Source of the DNA: Brachybacterium halotolerans
GTDB taxonomy: Bacteria > Actinomycetota > Actinomycetes > Actinomycetales > Dermabacteraceae
DNA length: 54,886 bases
Assembly: GCF_016623465.1 (NCBI RefSeq)
Contig: NZ_JAEDAJ010000001.1
Coordinates: forward strand, 1-54,886
Reading direction: 5' to 3'
Below the pieces are notes generated by a model that saw only the letters and a list, made by a program, of their open reading frames with translations, had not been told where the DNA came from and ran no database searches. A program made the translations under genes and the position numbers. Shown in pieces: positions 46,900 to 54,886 of the stretch (its first letter is position 1; each line of letters starts with the position of its first letter).

Positions 46900-48516
46900 T
46901 CAGCCCAGGTCGCGGGCGGAGCGCTCGATGACCTCGAGCCACTCGCGCCGTGCGCGCAGCGCCTCCTCGGCCTTCGCGATCTTCGCGGGGTCGCCGGTCG
47001 CGCGCGCCTTCTCGAGATCGTCCTCGTAGCTGGAGATCGCCTCCTGGAGCTGCGAGGACGCCCCCTCGACGCGGGCACGGGTGCGGGGATCGGTGCGACG
47101 CCACTCGGCGTCCTCCGCCTGCTTGAGCGAGCGCTCGAAGGTGCGCAGTCGGTCCTCGATGCGCCGCATGTCGCCGCGGGGCACCTTGCCGGCCTCGTCC
47201 CAGCGGTCCTGGATCCTGTGCAGCACCGCGCGGGCGCCGTCCAGATCCTCGGCCGGGTCGACGGCCTCGGCCTCTGCGAGCAGACCCTCCTTGACCTTGA
47301 GATTCTCCTTCTGCTCGGCGTCGGAGGCCGCTAGGTCCTCGTTGCGCGCCGCGAAGAAGGTGTCCTGTGCCGCCTTGAAACGAGCCCACTGGGCGTCGTC
47401 CTTCTTGCGGTTGCCGCGCGGGGCCGCGCGCCACTCGTCCATGAGGGAGCGGTAGGCGCGGACCGTCGGACCCCAGTCGGTCGAGTCCTTCATCTCCTCG
47501 GCACGACGGATGATGTCCTCGCGGATCTTCTCCGCCTCCGCGTGCTGCTCGTCGAGATGGGAGAAGAACTGGCGACGCTTGCGGTCGAAGGCGCTGCGCG
47601 CCGCGGAGAGCCGCTTCCACAGCGCGTCCTCGGTGGACCGCTCGAGCGAGGGCCCCTCCTTCTGCATCGACTTCCAGGTGCCGACCATGCCGCGCATGGT
47701 CTCGCCGGCGCTCTTCCAGCTCATCCGCTCCGGCTCGGTCTCCACGAGCTGCTCGATCGACTCCACGAACGCGGTGCGCTCGGCGGTCGCCGCGTCGCGG
47801 GCCTGCAGGCGCTCCTCCTCGAGGGCGTGGATCTTCTCCTTGGCGTTCTCGCGCAGCTCCGACGCCCGTGCGCGCAGCGCCGGGATGTCACCGATGACCT
47901 GCGGCTCCTTCATGTTCTTGCGCAGGTTCTCGAGCAGGCGGTTCAGATCGGCCTGCGTGAGCTGCGGCGCAGCGAGCCGCTGCTGGGTGACGTCGAGGAA
48001 GGCCACGAGGTCGAGGTAGGCCCGCGCGAAGGGCGTCAGCGCCTCCTCGCGCTCCGCGGAGGCCGCGGGGCCGAGCGAGCGCTTCTGCGTGCCGTCCTGG
48101 ACGCTGACCGTGCCGTCCTCCTCGAGCGTCCCGAAGGCCAGCGCCTCCTGGATCGCCGCCTCGTCGTACTCCTGCACGGGAGGCGCGACTGGGATCAGCG
48201 GCGCCGACGGTCGCCGGCCGGCGAGTGCGGCCGGGCTCGGCGTGCCGGGACGAGGGGTCGGCCGGGGCGTCGGGCGCGGGGTCGGGGCGGCGGGTGCCGC
48301 GGACTCGGGCGCAGGGGCCTCGGACGTCTCGCTGTCGGTCGCGGCGTCGGGCGTCGCGTCCTCGGTCGTGCCGTCCGGCGTCGTCGCCGAGGAGGCCGCG
48401 CTCTCGGAGGACGCGCCCTCAGCGGCGGCGCCCTCGGATGCTGCGCCCTCGGTCGTCGAGGCGTCGGGGGTCGCGCCGTCGGGCGCGGTGGCTTCGGGAG
48501 TCTCGGACTCGCTCAC
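46900..48516 (-). CDS. DUF349 domain protein with disordered N-terminus
   Basis: A 538-residue protein. Residues 1 to about 110 are disordered: first acidic Ala/Ser/Thr/Glu-rich, then a short PTPRPTPRPTPRP repeat. The rest is highly charged and helical with several DUF349 repeats; a recognisable block is WGPTVRAYRSLMDEWRAAPR. DUF349 proteins lie near rel in Streptomyces too. The family has no established function; links to stress and translation are suggestions only. The start is GTG 48516 behind aaggag. No enzymatic motif. Confidence 0.88.
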   Translation of the reverse strand: MSESETPEATAPDGATPDASTTEGAASEGAAAEGASSESAASSATTPDGTTEDATPDAATDSETSEAPAPESAAPAAPTPRPTPRPTPRPGTPSPAALAGRRPSAPLIPVAPPVQEYDEAAIQEALAFGTLEEDGTVSVQDGTQKRSLGPAASAEREEALTPFARAYLDLVAFLDVTQQRLAAPQLTQADLNRLLENLRKNMKEPQVIGDIPALRARASELRENAKEKIHALEEERLQARDAATAERTAFVESIEQLVETEPERMSWKSAGETMRGMVGTWKSMQKEGPSLERSTEDALWKRLSAARSAFDRKRRQFFSHLDEQHAEAEKIREDIIRRAEEMKDSTDWGPTVRAYRSLMDEWRAAPRGNRKKDDAQWARFKAAQDTFFAARNEDLAASDAEQKENLKVKEGLLAEAEAVDPAEDLDGARAVLHRIQDRWDEAGKVPRGDMRRIEDRLRTFERSLKQAEDAEWRRTDPRTRARVEGASSQLQEAISSYEDDLEKARATGDPAKIAKAEEALRARREWLEVIERSARDLG

Positions 48517-48845
48517 GGGGGAGCTCCTTCTCTCGTTCCGCTGGATCGCGGGTCACTGCCGTCGCCGGGACGGCGTCATGGTCGTGGCGCGGGACACCAC
48601 GCCAGGGAACTCTACCGCCGATCGTTCACCCATCCGCGCGCGTCCCAGGGGCTCGCATCCGCAGGGCACCCGCATCGTGCCCTGCGCGTCGGCCCGCCAC
48701 GCGGGCGCGGTCCCGCGCGGTGCGCTCGTGGGTCGATAATGGATGCTCGGCGTGCGGGCACGCATCGCTCTCGCGCCTCGCACGCCGCACGGACCGCGCC
48801 GGCACGCGCGGACCGCCGCACGCACACCACGCAAGGAGCACACCC
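48517..48845. promoter_or_regulatory. divergent promoter region DUF349/hisS
   Basis: This 329-base gap between divergent genes has no coding region I can support. Candidate -10 boxes are tagagt on the minus strand (48614-48609) for DUF349 and gataat (48735-48740) for hisS. The latter would give hisS a leader of about 100 bases. No T-box is visible. A perfect inverted repeat lies between the two boxes. Confidence 0.5.
48660..48686. repeat. 10-bp perfect inverted repeat between divergent promoters
   Basis: cgcagggcac and gtgccctgcg pair perfectly around a 7-base centre (ccgcatc). It lies 46 bases from the DUF349 -10 and 49 from the hisS -10, a good location for a shared operator. It could equally be an RNA hairpin. 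Confidence 0.5.
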
Positions 48846-50201
48846 GTGGCGAAGATCAGCGCCCTGTCCGGATTCCCCGAGCACCTGCCCGAGCAGCGTC
48901 TCGTCGAGCAGCACGTCATCGACGTGTTCCGCCAGGTCGCCGAGCTCCACGGCTTCTCCGGGATCGAGACCCGCGCGGTCGAGCCGATGAGCCAGCTGCT
49001 GCGCAAGGGCGAGATCGACAAGGAGGTCTACGTCCTGCGTCGCCTGCACGCGGAGGAGGACGACGGGTCCGAGGCCGATCCCGATCGTCAGCTCGGCCTG
49101 CACTTCGATCTCACCGTGCCGCTCGCGCGCTACGTGCTCGAGAACGCCGGGAAGCTCGCGTTCCCGTTCCGCCGCTTCCAGATCCAGAAGGTCTGGCGCG
49201 GCGAGCGGCCCCAGGAGGGCCGCTACCGCGAGTTCTACCAGGCGGACCTCGACATCATCGGCCAGGACACCCTGCCCTCCCACCAGGAGGCCGAGGTCGC
49301 CGTGGTGATGGCGGAGATCCTCTCGCGCCTCCCGCTGCCCGCCTTCACGATCCGAGCGAACAACCGGAAGCTCTCCGAGGGCTTCTTCCGCTCGATCGGC
49401 CTCGAGGACTTCGAGGGCGTGCTGCGCACCATCGACAAGCTCCCGAAGATCGGGGAGGAGGCCACAGCGCGCCTCCTCGTCGAGGAGGCCGGCGCGAGCG
49501 AGGAGCAGGCGCGAACCTGCCTGGCCTTCGCCTCGATCCGCACCCGCGACGACTCCTTCGCCCAGCAGGTCCGCGATCTCGGCGGCGAGGGCGAGCTGCT
49601 CGAGGAGGGCATCGCCGAGCTCGCCGCCGTCCTCGAGCAGGTCGAGGCGGCCGTGCCCGGAGTGATGATGGCCGACCTCTCCATCGCCCGCGGGCTCGAC
49701 TACTACACGGCGGGCGTCTTCGAGACCTTCCTCGAGGGCAGCGAGTCGCTGGGCTCGATCTGCTCCGGAGGGCGCTACGACCGTCTCGCCGCGGACAACC
49801 GCCACACCTACCCGGGTGTGGGCCTGTCGATCGGGCTCTCCCGCCTGGTCTCGCGGATGCTCTCGGCCGACCTCGCGCGGCCCAGCCGCGCGGTGCCCAC
49901 GTGCGTGCTGGTCGTCGTGGAGAGCGAGGAGACCCGGCGGCGCAGCGAGGCCGTCGCCCGCGACCTGCGCTCCCGGGGCATCCCCACGGAGGTCTCGCCG
50001 ACCTCGGCCAAGCTCGGCAAGCAGATCCGGCATGCCGACCGCCGCGGCATCCCCTTCGTCTGGTTCCCTCACGAGGACGAGGGGGACGCGGTGCGCGACA
50101 TCCGCTCGGGCGAGCAGGTCGAGGCCTGCGCCGATTCCTGGCAGCCCCCCCGCGAGGATCTGCACGTGCAGGTCCTCGCGGGCTCCGGCGGCGAGGGCTG
50201 A
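48846..50201 (+). CDS. hisS: histidyl-tRNA synthetase
   Basis: A class II synthetase of 451 residues. Motif 2 is YREFYQADLDIIG. The histidine-site motif is ARGLDYYTAGVFE (usually RGLDYYTG). Motif 3 is GVGLSIGLSRLVSRML. The C-terminal anticodon-binding domain is present (TCVLVVVESEETRR onward). The start is GTG 48846 with aaggag at 48832-48837. It follows rel by two genes, similar to Streptomyces. Confidence 0.95.
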   Translation: MAKISALSGFPEHLPEQRLVEQHVIDVFRQVAELHGFSGIETRAVEPMSQLLRKGEIDKEVYVLRRLHAEEDDGSEADPDRQLGLHFDLTVPLARYVLENAGKLAFPFRRFQIQKVWRGERPQEGRYREFYQADLDIIGQDTLPSHQEAEVAVVMAEILSRLPLPAFTIRANNRKLSEGFFRSIGLEDFEGVLRTIDKLPKIGEEATARLLVEEAGASEEQARTCLAFASIRTRDDSFAQQVRDLGGEGELLEEGIAELAAVLEQVEAAVPGVMMADLSIARGLDYYTAGVFETFLEGSESLGSICSGGRYDRLAADNRHTYPGVGLSIGLSRLVSRMLSADLARPSRAVPTCVLVVVESEETRRRSEAVARDLRSRGIPTEVSPTSAKLGKQIRHADRRGIPFVWFPHEDEGDAVRDIRSGEQVEACADSWQPPREDLHVQVLAGSGGEG

Positions 50202-50253
50202 GACCCGCGCACCGCACCGCCGGACGCCCCGGCGCCGGGAGACATGCGTCACC

Positions 50254-50283
50254 GGCCGTTCGCACGGGAATGTGCGAACGGCC
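50254..50283. repeat. 12-bp perfect inverted repeat between hisS and trxA
   Basis: ggccgttcgcac and gtgcgaacggcc are perfect complements around gggaat. It lies 52 bases after hisS and 18 before ATG of the thioredoxin gene. It may terminate hisS (no T run) or act as an operator or leader structure for trxA. Confidence 0.65.
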
Positions 50284-50301
50284 CGGGGCGTTGTGGGGGG
50301 C

Positions 50302-50670
50302 ATGGCTACAGTCACGCTGACGTCCGAGAACCACGACGAGACCGTCAAGGACGGCGTCGTCCTCATCGACTTCTGGGCAGGATGGTGCGTCCCCTGCCAG
50401 CGCTTCGCGCCGATCTTCGAGCAGTCCTCGGAGGACCACGGCGATGTCACCTTCGCGAAGCTCGACACCGAGGACCAGCAGGAGCTGGCCATGCGCTACG
50501 GCGTGACCTCGATCCCGACCCTCGTCGCCTACCGCGACGGCGTGCCCGTCTTCCAGCAGGCCGGCGCCCTCCCGCAGGCGGCGCTCGAGGACCTCATCTC
50601 CCAGGTCCAGGGCCTGGACATGGACGAGGTCCGCAAGGCCTACGCCGAGGCGCAGGCCCAGCAGTCCTGA
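50302..50670 (+). CDS. trxA: thioredoxin
   Basis: A 122-residue thioredoxin fold with active site WCVPC (Cys29, Cys32) rather than the standard WCGPC, and the cis-proline in TSIPTLVAYRDG. A short Ala/Gln-rich helical tail follows the fold. It should reduce disulfides in the cytoplasm. ATG 50302 follows a weak gtgggggg. The Val for Gly change in the active site would be expected to alter redox potential. Confidence 0.92.
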   Translation: MATVTLTSENHDETVKDGVVLIDFWAGWCVPCQRFAPIFEQSSEDHGDVTFAKLDTEDQQELAMRYGVTSIPTLVAYRDGVPVFQQAGALPQAALEDLISQVQGLDMDEVRKAYAEAQAQQS

Positions 50671-50708
50671 CCCTCCTGCCGGCAGTCTGCCGACGGTCCC
50701 ACGACGCG

Positions 50709-50743
50709 GAACGGCCCCGCACCCATCGGGTGCGGGGCCGTTC
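50709..50743. terminator. strong hairpin between convergent trxA and deaD
   Basis: A 16-bp perfect stem from gaacggccccgcaccc to gggtgcggggccgttc with a 3-base loop (atc). It lies 38 bases after trxA and 59 before the end of the helicase gene, and probably serves both strands. Confidence 0.85.
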
Positions 50744-50802
50744 TCCGTCCGTTCCGGGGCGCGCCGCGTCCGCGGGGCCGGCGCACGCGCGGCGCTGCGC
50801 GC

Positions 50803-52725
50803 TCAGCGGCCGCCGTGCGCGCGTCCGGAATCGCGCCGCGGGCCGCCCTCACGGCGGGGTCCGCCGAAGCGCCGACCGCCCTCGTGGCGCCCGCCCTCGC
50901 GGGAGTCGGGTCGACGCGACCCGTGCTCGCGACGGCCGCCCGCGCGCGGGCCGCGGTCCTCGCTGATGCGCAGGGTGCGCCCGGCGATCTTCGCGTGGCC
51001 GATGCGGTCGATCTGGTCGTCCTTGAGGGAGCCGCGGATCTGGACCAGGGAGAACGAGCCGAAGATGTCGATCTTGCCGATCGACTTCCCGTTCAGGCCG
51101 CCCTCGCCCGTGATCGCGCCGACGATCGCCGCGGGCTTCGCCCCGTGCGAGTGGCCCACGGAGACGCGGTAGCTCGTGAAGCCCTTCTCGGGCTGGCCGG
51201 GGGCGGGACGGCCCTTGCCGTCGGACTCGCGATCCCGGTCGGAGCCCTTGAGGTGGGCGCCGGTGAACTCCTCGTCGCCCTCGACCTCGGCCCCGGGGCC
51301 GTCGTCGCCGACGGCCGTCGCGGCGAGCACCGCGGCGAGCATCCGCGGCTCCATGCCGCTGCTCGCGAGGAACGCGTCGACCTTCTCGAGGTAGAGATCG
51401 AGCCGACCGCGCTCGGCGCGCTCGGGCACGGAGGCCAGCAGCTTCTCGGTGCGGTGGGCGGAGACGTCCCGCGGGGAGGGGATCGAGATCTCCTGCAGGG
51501 TCTGGCGCGTGGTCTTCTCGATCGCGCGCAGCTTGCGGCGCTCGTGCGGGGCGACGAAGGTGAGCGCCTCGCCGGTGCGTCCCGCGCGGCCGGTGCGGCC
51601 GATGCGGTGGACGTAGGCCTCGGGCTCGCCGGGGACGTCGAAGTTCACGACCAGGCCGATCTTGTCGACGTCGAGGCCGCGGGCGGCGACGTCGGTCGCG
51701 ACGAGGACCTGCAGCGAGCCCTCGCGCAGGCGCTCGACGATCTTCTCGCGCTCCTTCTGCGGCACGTCGCCGCTGATGGTCGCGGCGACGACGCCGCGGG
51801 CGACGAGCGCGGTGCCGACCTCCTCGGCCGCCGAGCGGGTGCGCACGAAGACGATCGCCGCCTCGGCGTCGGAGGTCGCGAGCACGCGGGCGAGCGCGCC
51901 GGTCTTGTGACGGAAGGGCACGACCGCGTAGCGCTGGGAGACGTTGGTCGTGGTGCTCGCCTGGCGCGACACGGAGACCCGCACCGGGTCGCTCATGTGC
52001 TCCTCGGCGACCCGCTGGATCGCGGGCGGCATGGTCGCGGAGAAGAGCGCGACCTGCTTGGACTGCGGGGCGTGGGAGAGGATCTCGTCGACGTCCTCAG
52101 CGAAGCCCATGCGCAGCATCTCGTCGGCCTCGTCGAGCACCAGGTACCTGAGGGTCTCCAGGTGCAGGTTGCCGCGCTTGAGATGGTCGATGACGCGTCC
52201 CGGGGTGCCCACGACGACCTGGGTGCCGCGGGAGAGCGCGCGCTCCTGGGGGCCATAGGGCGAGCCGCCGTAGACGGAGGTCACGGAGAGGCCGTCGACG
52301 TCCTGGGCGAAGGTGCTGATCGCCTCGGCGACCTGCATGGCGAGCTCGCGGGTGGGGGCGAGGACGAGCGCCTGGGCCGCGCGCTCCGAGGGGTCGACCG
52401 CGGTGAGCATCGGCAGGCCGAAGGCCGCCGTCTTGCCGGTGCCGGTCTGGGCCACGCCGATGACGTCGCGCCCGGCCAGCAGCTGCGGGATGGCCTCGCT
52501 CTGGATGGGGGAGGGGGTCGTGAAGCCGAGCCGGTCCACGGCGCCCTGCAGCACGCGCGGCAGGTCGAGGTCGGCGAAGGTCGGCTCCGCGGGGGCCCCG
52601 GGGGTGGCGGGGGCCTCAGGGGCCGAGGGTGCCTCGGTCGCGGAGTCCGCGGCCGGGCCGTTCGGCTCGTCGGACGCGGGGGCCTCGGGTGTGGGATCTG
52701 CGGCGGAGGGGCGTGCTTCGTTCAT
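50803..52725 (-). CDS. deaD: DEAD-box RNA helicase, DeaD/CsdA type
   Basis: A 640-residue helicase. A Pro/Ala/Glu-rich lead of about 48 residues precedes the Q motif. Walker A is AQTGTGKT at 92-99, followed by [20 protein letters not shown] and [11 protein letters not shown] DbpA/DeaD RNA-binding domain ([20 protein letters not shown], about residues 540-610) and an Arg/Gly-rich tail end the protein. This layout matches CsdA, which unwinds structured RNA in ribosome assembly and cold. ATG 52725 follows gaagga; a longer in-frame extension upstream lacks a ribosome binding site. Confidence 0.94.
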   Translation of the reverse strand: MNEARPSAADPTPEAPASDEPNGPAADSATEAPSAPEAPATPGAPAEPTFADLDLPRVLQGAVDRLGFTTPSPIQSEAIPQLLAGRDVIGVAQTGTGKTAAFGLPMLTAVDPSERAAQALVLAPTRELAMQVAEAISTFAQDVDGLSVTSVYGGSPYGPQERALSRGTQVVVGTPGRVIDHLKRGNLHLETLRYLVLDEADEMLRMGFAEDVDEILSHAPQSKQVALFSATMPPAIQRVAEEHMSDPVRVSVSRQASTTTNVSQRYAVVPFRHKTGALARVLATSDAEAAIVFVRTRSAAEEVGTALVARGVVAATISGDVPQKEREKIVERLREGSLQVLVATDVAARGLDVDKIGLVVNFDVPGEPEAYVHRIGRTGRAGRTGEALTFVAPHERRKLRAIEKTTRQTLQEISIPSPRDVSAHRTEKLLASVPERAERGRLDLYLEKVDAFLASSGMEPRMLAAVLAATAVGDDGPGAEVEGDEEFTGAHLKGSDRDRESDGKGRPAPGQPEKGFTSYRVSVGHSHGAKPAAIVGAITGEGGLNGKSIGKIDIFGSFSLVQIRGSLKDDQIDRIGHAKIAGRTLRISEDRGPRAGGRREHGSRRPDSREGGRHEGGRRFGGPRREGGPRRDSGRAHGGR

Positions 52726-52786
52726 GGTGTCCTTCGACTGCGGGGCGGGGTGGACCCGCCAGCGGTGCAGGTCGGGACAGATATCC

Positions 52787-52792
52787 AGGATA
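52787..52792 (-). promoter_or_regulatory. deaD -10 box
   Basis: tatcct on the minus strand lies 61 bases before ATG 52725. No clear -35. Confidence 0.4.
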
Positions 52793-52848
52793 CGGAGCGG
52801 GCATGCCCGGGCACAGGGGCGCAGGGGGCGAGATCGCTCACCCCGCGA

Positions 52849-52854
52849 TAGCAT
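52849..52854 (+). promoter_or_regulatory. aspS -10 box
   Basis: tagcat lies 37 bases before GTG 52892. The expected leader of about 30 bases includes gaagga upstream of the start. Confidence 0.4.
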
Positions 52855-52891
52855 CGGGGCGACCGCATCCCTGAGACGAAGGACTTCTTCC

Positions 52892-54751
52892 GTGCTGCGC
52901 ACCCATCATGCCGGTGAGCTCCGAAGCGAGCACATCGGCCAGACCGTCACCCTCACCGGCTGGATCGCCCGCCGCCGCGACCATGGAGGCGTGACGTTCC
53001 TGGATCTCCGCGACGCCAGCGGCGTCGCCCAGGTCGTCGTCCGCGAGGACGAGGCCATGCACCTGCGCAACGAGTACGTGCTGAAGGTCACCGGCACCGT
53101 GGACCGTCGTCCCGAGGGCAACGAGAACCCCGCCCTGCCGACCGGCGAGATCGAGGTCACCGCGAGCGACGTCGAGGTGCTGAACCCCTCGGCGCCCCTC
53201 CCGTTCCAGCTCGACGACCACGCCGAGGTGGGGGAGGAGGCGCGTCTGCGCTACCGCTACCTCGACCTGCGCCGCTCCGGTCCGGCGCGCGCTCTGCGCC
53301 TGCGCTCTGACATCAACCGCGCGGCCCGCGAGACCCTCCTGGACGACGGCTTCGTCGAGATCGAGACGCCCACGCTCACGCGCTCGACCCCCGAGGGAGC
53401 CCGGGACTTCCTGGTGCCGGCGAGGCTCGCCCCCGGCTCCTGGTACGCGCTGCCGCAGTCGCCGCAGCTGTTCAAGCAGCTGCTCATGGTGTCCGGGATG
53501 GAGAAGTACTTCCAGATCGCCCGCTGCTACCGGGACGAGGACTTCCGCGCCGACCGCCAGCCGGAGTTCACCCAGCTCGACGTCGAGCTGAGCTTCGCGG
53601 AGCAGGAGGACGTGATCGCCCTCGCCGAGGAGCTGCTCAGAAACGTCTGGAAGGTCGCCGGGCACGACATCACCACCCCGGTCCCGCGGATCACCTACGA
53701 GGAGTCGATGCGGCGCTACGGGTCGGACAAGCCCGACCTGCGCTTCGACCTCGAGATCACGGAGATGACCGAGTACTTCTCGGACACTCCCTTCCGCGTG
53801 TTCCAGTCGCCGTACGTCGGCGCGGTCGTCATGGCCGGCGGCGCCTCCCAGCCCCGCCGCCAGCTCGACGCCTGGCAGGAGTGGGCCAAGCAGCGCGGCG
53901 CCAAGGGCCTGGCCTACGTGCTCGTCCAGGAGGACGGCACGCTGACCGGCCCCGTGTCCAAGAACATCTCGGACCAGGAGAAGGAGGGCCTCGCGAAGCA
54001 GGTCGGTGCGCAGCCGGGCGACTGCGTGTTCTTCGCAGCCGGCGAGCCGAAGTCCTCGCGCGCCCTGCTGGGCGCCGCGCGCAACGAGATCGCCGAGCGC
54101 CTGGGCCTCATCGACCACGACGCCTTCGCCTTCGTGTGGGTCGTGGACGCGCCGATGTTCGAGCCCGCGAGCGAGGCGGTCGCCGCGGGCGACGTCGCGG
54201 TCGGGTCGGGCGCCTGGACCGCCGTGCACCACGCGTTCACCTCGCCCAAGCCCGAGTTCATGGACACCTTCGACACGGATCCGGGCAGCGCGCTGGCCTA
54301 CGCCTACGACATCGTCTGCAACGGCAACGAGATCGGCGGCGGCTCCATCCGCATCCACCAGCAGGACGTGCAGGAGCGCGTCTTCCGCGTGATGGGGATC
54401 GACGAGGAGCAGGCGCGCGAGAAGTTCGGCTTCCTGCTGGACGCCTTCGCCTTCGGGGCCCCGCCCCACGGCGGCATCGCGTTCGGCTGGGACCGCATCG
54501 CGGCGCTGCTCGCCGGCACCGACTCGATCCGCGACGTCATCGCCTTCCCGAAGTCCGGCGGCGGCTTCGACCCGCTGACCCAGGCGCCCGCTCCGATCAC
54601 CGCCCAGCAGCGCAAGGAGGCGGGGGTCGACGCGAAGCCCCGCAGCGCCGAGGCGAAGGACGGTGCTGACGCGAAGAGCGACGCCGAGGCGAAGAACGAC
54701 GCCGAGGCGGAGAGCGGCGCCGACGGGGCCGCTCCCTCCGGGCGGGCCTGA
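52892..54751 (+). CDS. aspS: aspartyl-tRNA synthetase, probably non-discriminating (Asp/Asn)
   Basis: A bacterial-type class II synthetase of 619 residues: N-terminal OB-fold anticodon domain, catalytic motif 2 [20 protein letters not shown], the bacterial GAD insert and motif 3 [15 protein letters not shown]. An Ala/Asp/Glu/Lys-rich tail of about 45 residues is added. His31 in RRRDHGG and Gly76 in RRPEGNEN match the residues that in Pseudomonas AspRS allow tRNA-Asn to be charged with Asp; discriminating enzymes have Leu and Lys there. That implies amidation by GatCAB to make Asn-tRNA. Start GTG 52892. Confidence 0.95.
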   Translation: MLRTHHAGELRSEHIGQTVTLTGWIARRRDHGGVTFLDLRDASGVAQVVVREDEAMHLRNEYVLKVTGTVDRRPEGNENPALPTGEIEVTASDVEVLNPSAPLPFQLDDHAEVGEEARLRYRYLDLRRSGPARALRLRSDINRAARETLLDDGFVEIETPTLTRSTPEGARDFLVPARLAPGSWYALPQSPQLFKQLLMVSGMEKYFQIARCYRDEDFRADRQPEFTQLDVELSFAEQEDVIALAEELLRNVWKVAGHDITTPVPRITYEESMRRYGSDKPDLRFDLEITEMTEYFSDTPFRVFQSPYVGAVVMAGGASQPRRQLDAWQEWAKQRGAKGLAYVLVQEDGTLTGPVSKNISDQEKEGLAKQVGAQPGDCVFFAAGEPKSSRALLGAARNEIAERLGLIDHDAFAFVWVVDAPMFEPASEAVAAGDVAVGSGAWTAVHHAFTSPKPEFMDTFDTDPGSALAYAYDIVCNGNEIGGGSIRIHQQDVQERVFRVMGIDEEQAREKFGFLLDAFAFGAPPHGGIAFGWDRIAALLAGTDSIRDVIAFPKSGGGFDPLTQAPAPITAQQRKEAGVDAKPRSAEAKDGADAKSDAEAKNDAEAESGADGAAPSGRA

Positions 54752-54886
54752 CTCCGGGCCGGTCCGCTCGGCCCGCGGAACGCACAGGGCGGGGGGGCCC
54801 CCCCGGGGGGGGGGGGCCCGGGGGGGGGGGGGGGGGGGGGGCCCCCCCCCCCCGGGGGGGGGGGGGGGGGGGGCTGCCCGCGCCCC
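54752..54886. other. contig end with G/C homopolymer runs
   Basis: After aspS, 36 bases of normal sequence hold a weak hairpin (gggccg/cggccc). Positions 54788-54873 then consist only of long runs of G and C. No genome of this composition would normally carry such a tract. It is most likely a sequencing or assembly artefact and should not be annotated as biology. Confidence 0.85.

Noticed and set aside
45912..48516. A toxin-antitoxin operon formed by the AbiEi-like gene and its neighbour
   Set aside because: The upstream neighbour is a DUF349 protein with its own terminator, not an AbiEii nucleotidyltransferase.
54788..54873. Telomere-like or G-quadruplex end structure
   Set aside because: The run pattern is irregular homopolymer with no repeat unit; an artefact at the contig end is far more likely.

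Overview
This window is a stretch of housekeeping chromosome from a high-GC Actinomycetota. Codons end overwhelmingly in G or C, GTG starts are common, and several genes have the -10 box just upstream of the start codon. Gene order matches what I know from Mycobacterium tuberculosis and Streptomyces: TPR-HAD-tlyA-nadK-recN-steA-steB-pyrG; rnd-DUF3000-msrB; ribD-like-zapE; thrS-HIT-yebC-ruvCAB-yajC-secDF-apt-rel-hisS-aspS. The content fits Micrococcales, possibly Dermabacteraceae/Brachybacterium, but that placement is a guess. The left end lies inside a 5S rRNA gene and the right end runs into G/C homopolymers, so this looks like one complete draft contig.

Region 1 (1-12,708): the 5S tail and a strong rRNA terminator are followed by ten + strand genes, nearly all overlapping by 4 bp. 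They encode an Arg/Asp-rich TPR protein, a HAD phosphatase, TlyA, NAD kinase, RecN, SteA, SteB/MctB, a degenerate MraY/WecA-like membrane protein, a MurJ-like flippase homologue and a GT-B glycosyltransferase. The last five look like an envelope module whose product is unknown. This is the best candidate here for an undescribed system.

Region 2 (12,709-21,340): pyrG and a NUDIX hydrolase have their own apparently leaderless promoter. They converge on rnd, DUF3000 and msrB. An alpha/beta hydrolase, a stand-alone RibD-type reductase and ZapE follow.

Region 3 (21,319-29,119, minus strand): the trehalose-from-glycogen genes glgX/treX, treY and treZ, plus a uronate-dehydrogenase-like SDR protein.

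Region 4 (29,176-30,109): two divergent tRNA arrays. Gly(GCC)-Val(GAC) lies on the minus strand and Val(CAC)-Gly(GCC)-Cys(GCA)-Val(GAC) on the plus strand. Identical Gly and Val(GAC) genes face in opposite directions, and hairpin terminators close both ends.

Region 5 (30,307-45,969): an OFA-type MFS transporter; thrS, a HIT protein and a PrsW protease; yebC, ruvC, and ruvAB with a good LexA box; yajC-secD-secF-apt; and rel, the (p)ppGpp synthetase/hydrolase.

Region 6 (45,912-54,751): an orphan AbiEi-antitoxin-like protein whose 3' end overlaps rel, a DUF349 protein, hisS, thioredoxin, a DeaD-type RNA helicase and aspS. The aspS product carries the residues associated with non-discriminating AspRS.

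I see no mobile element, CRISPR array, prophage or convincingly broken gene. Promoter calls are made by eye from -10 hexamers and distances and are tentative unless stated otherwise.
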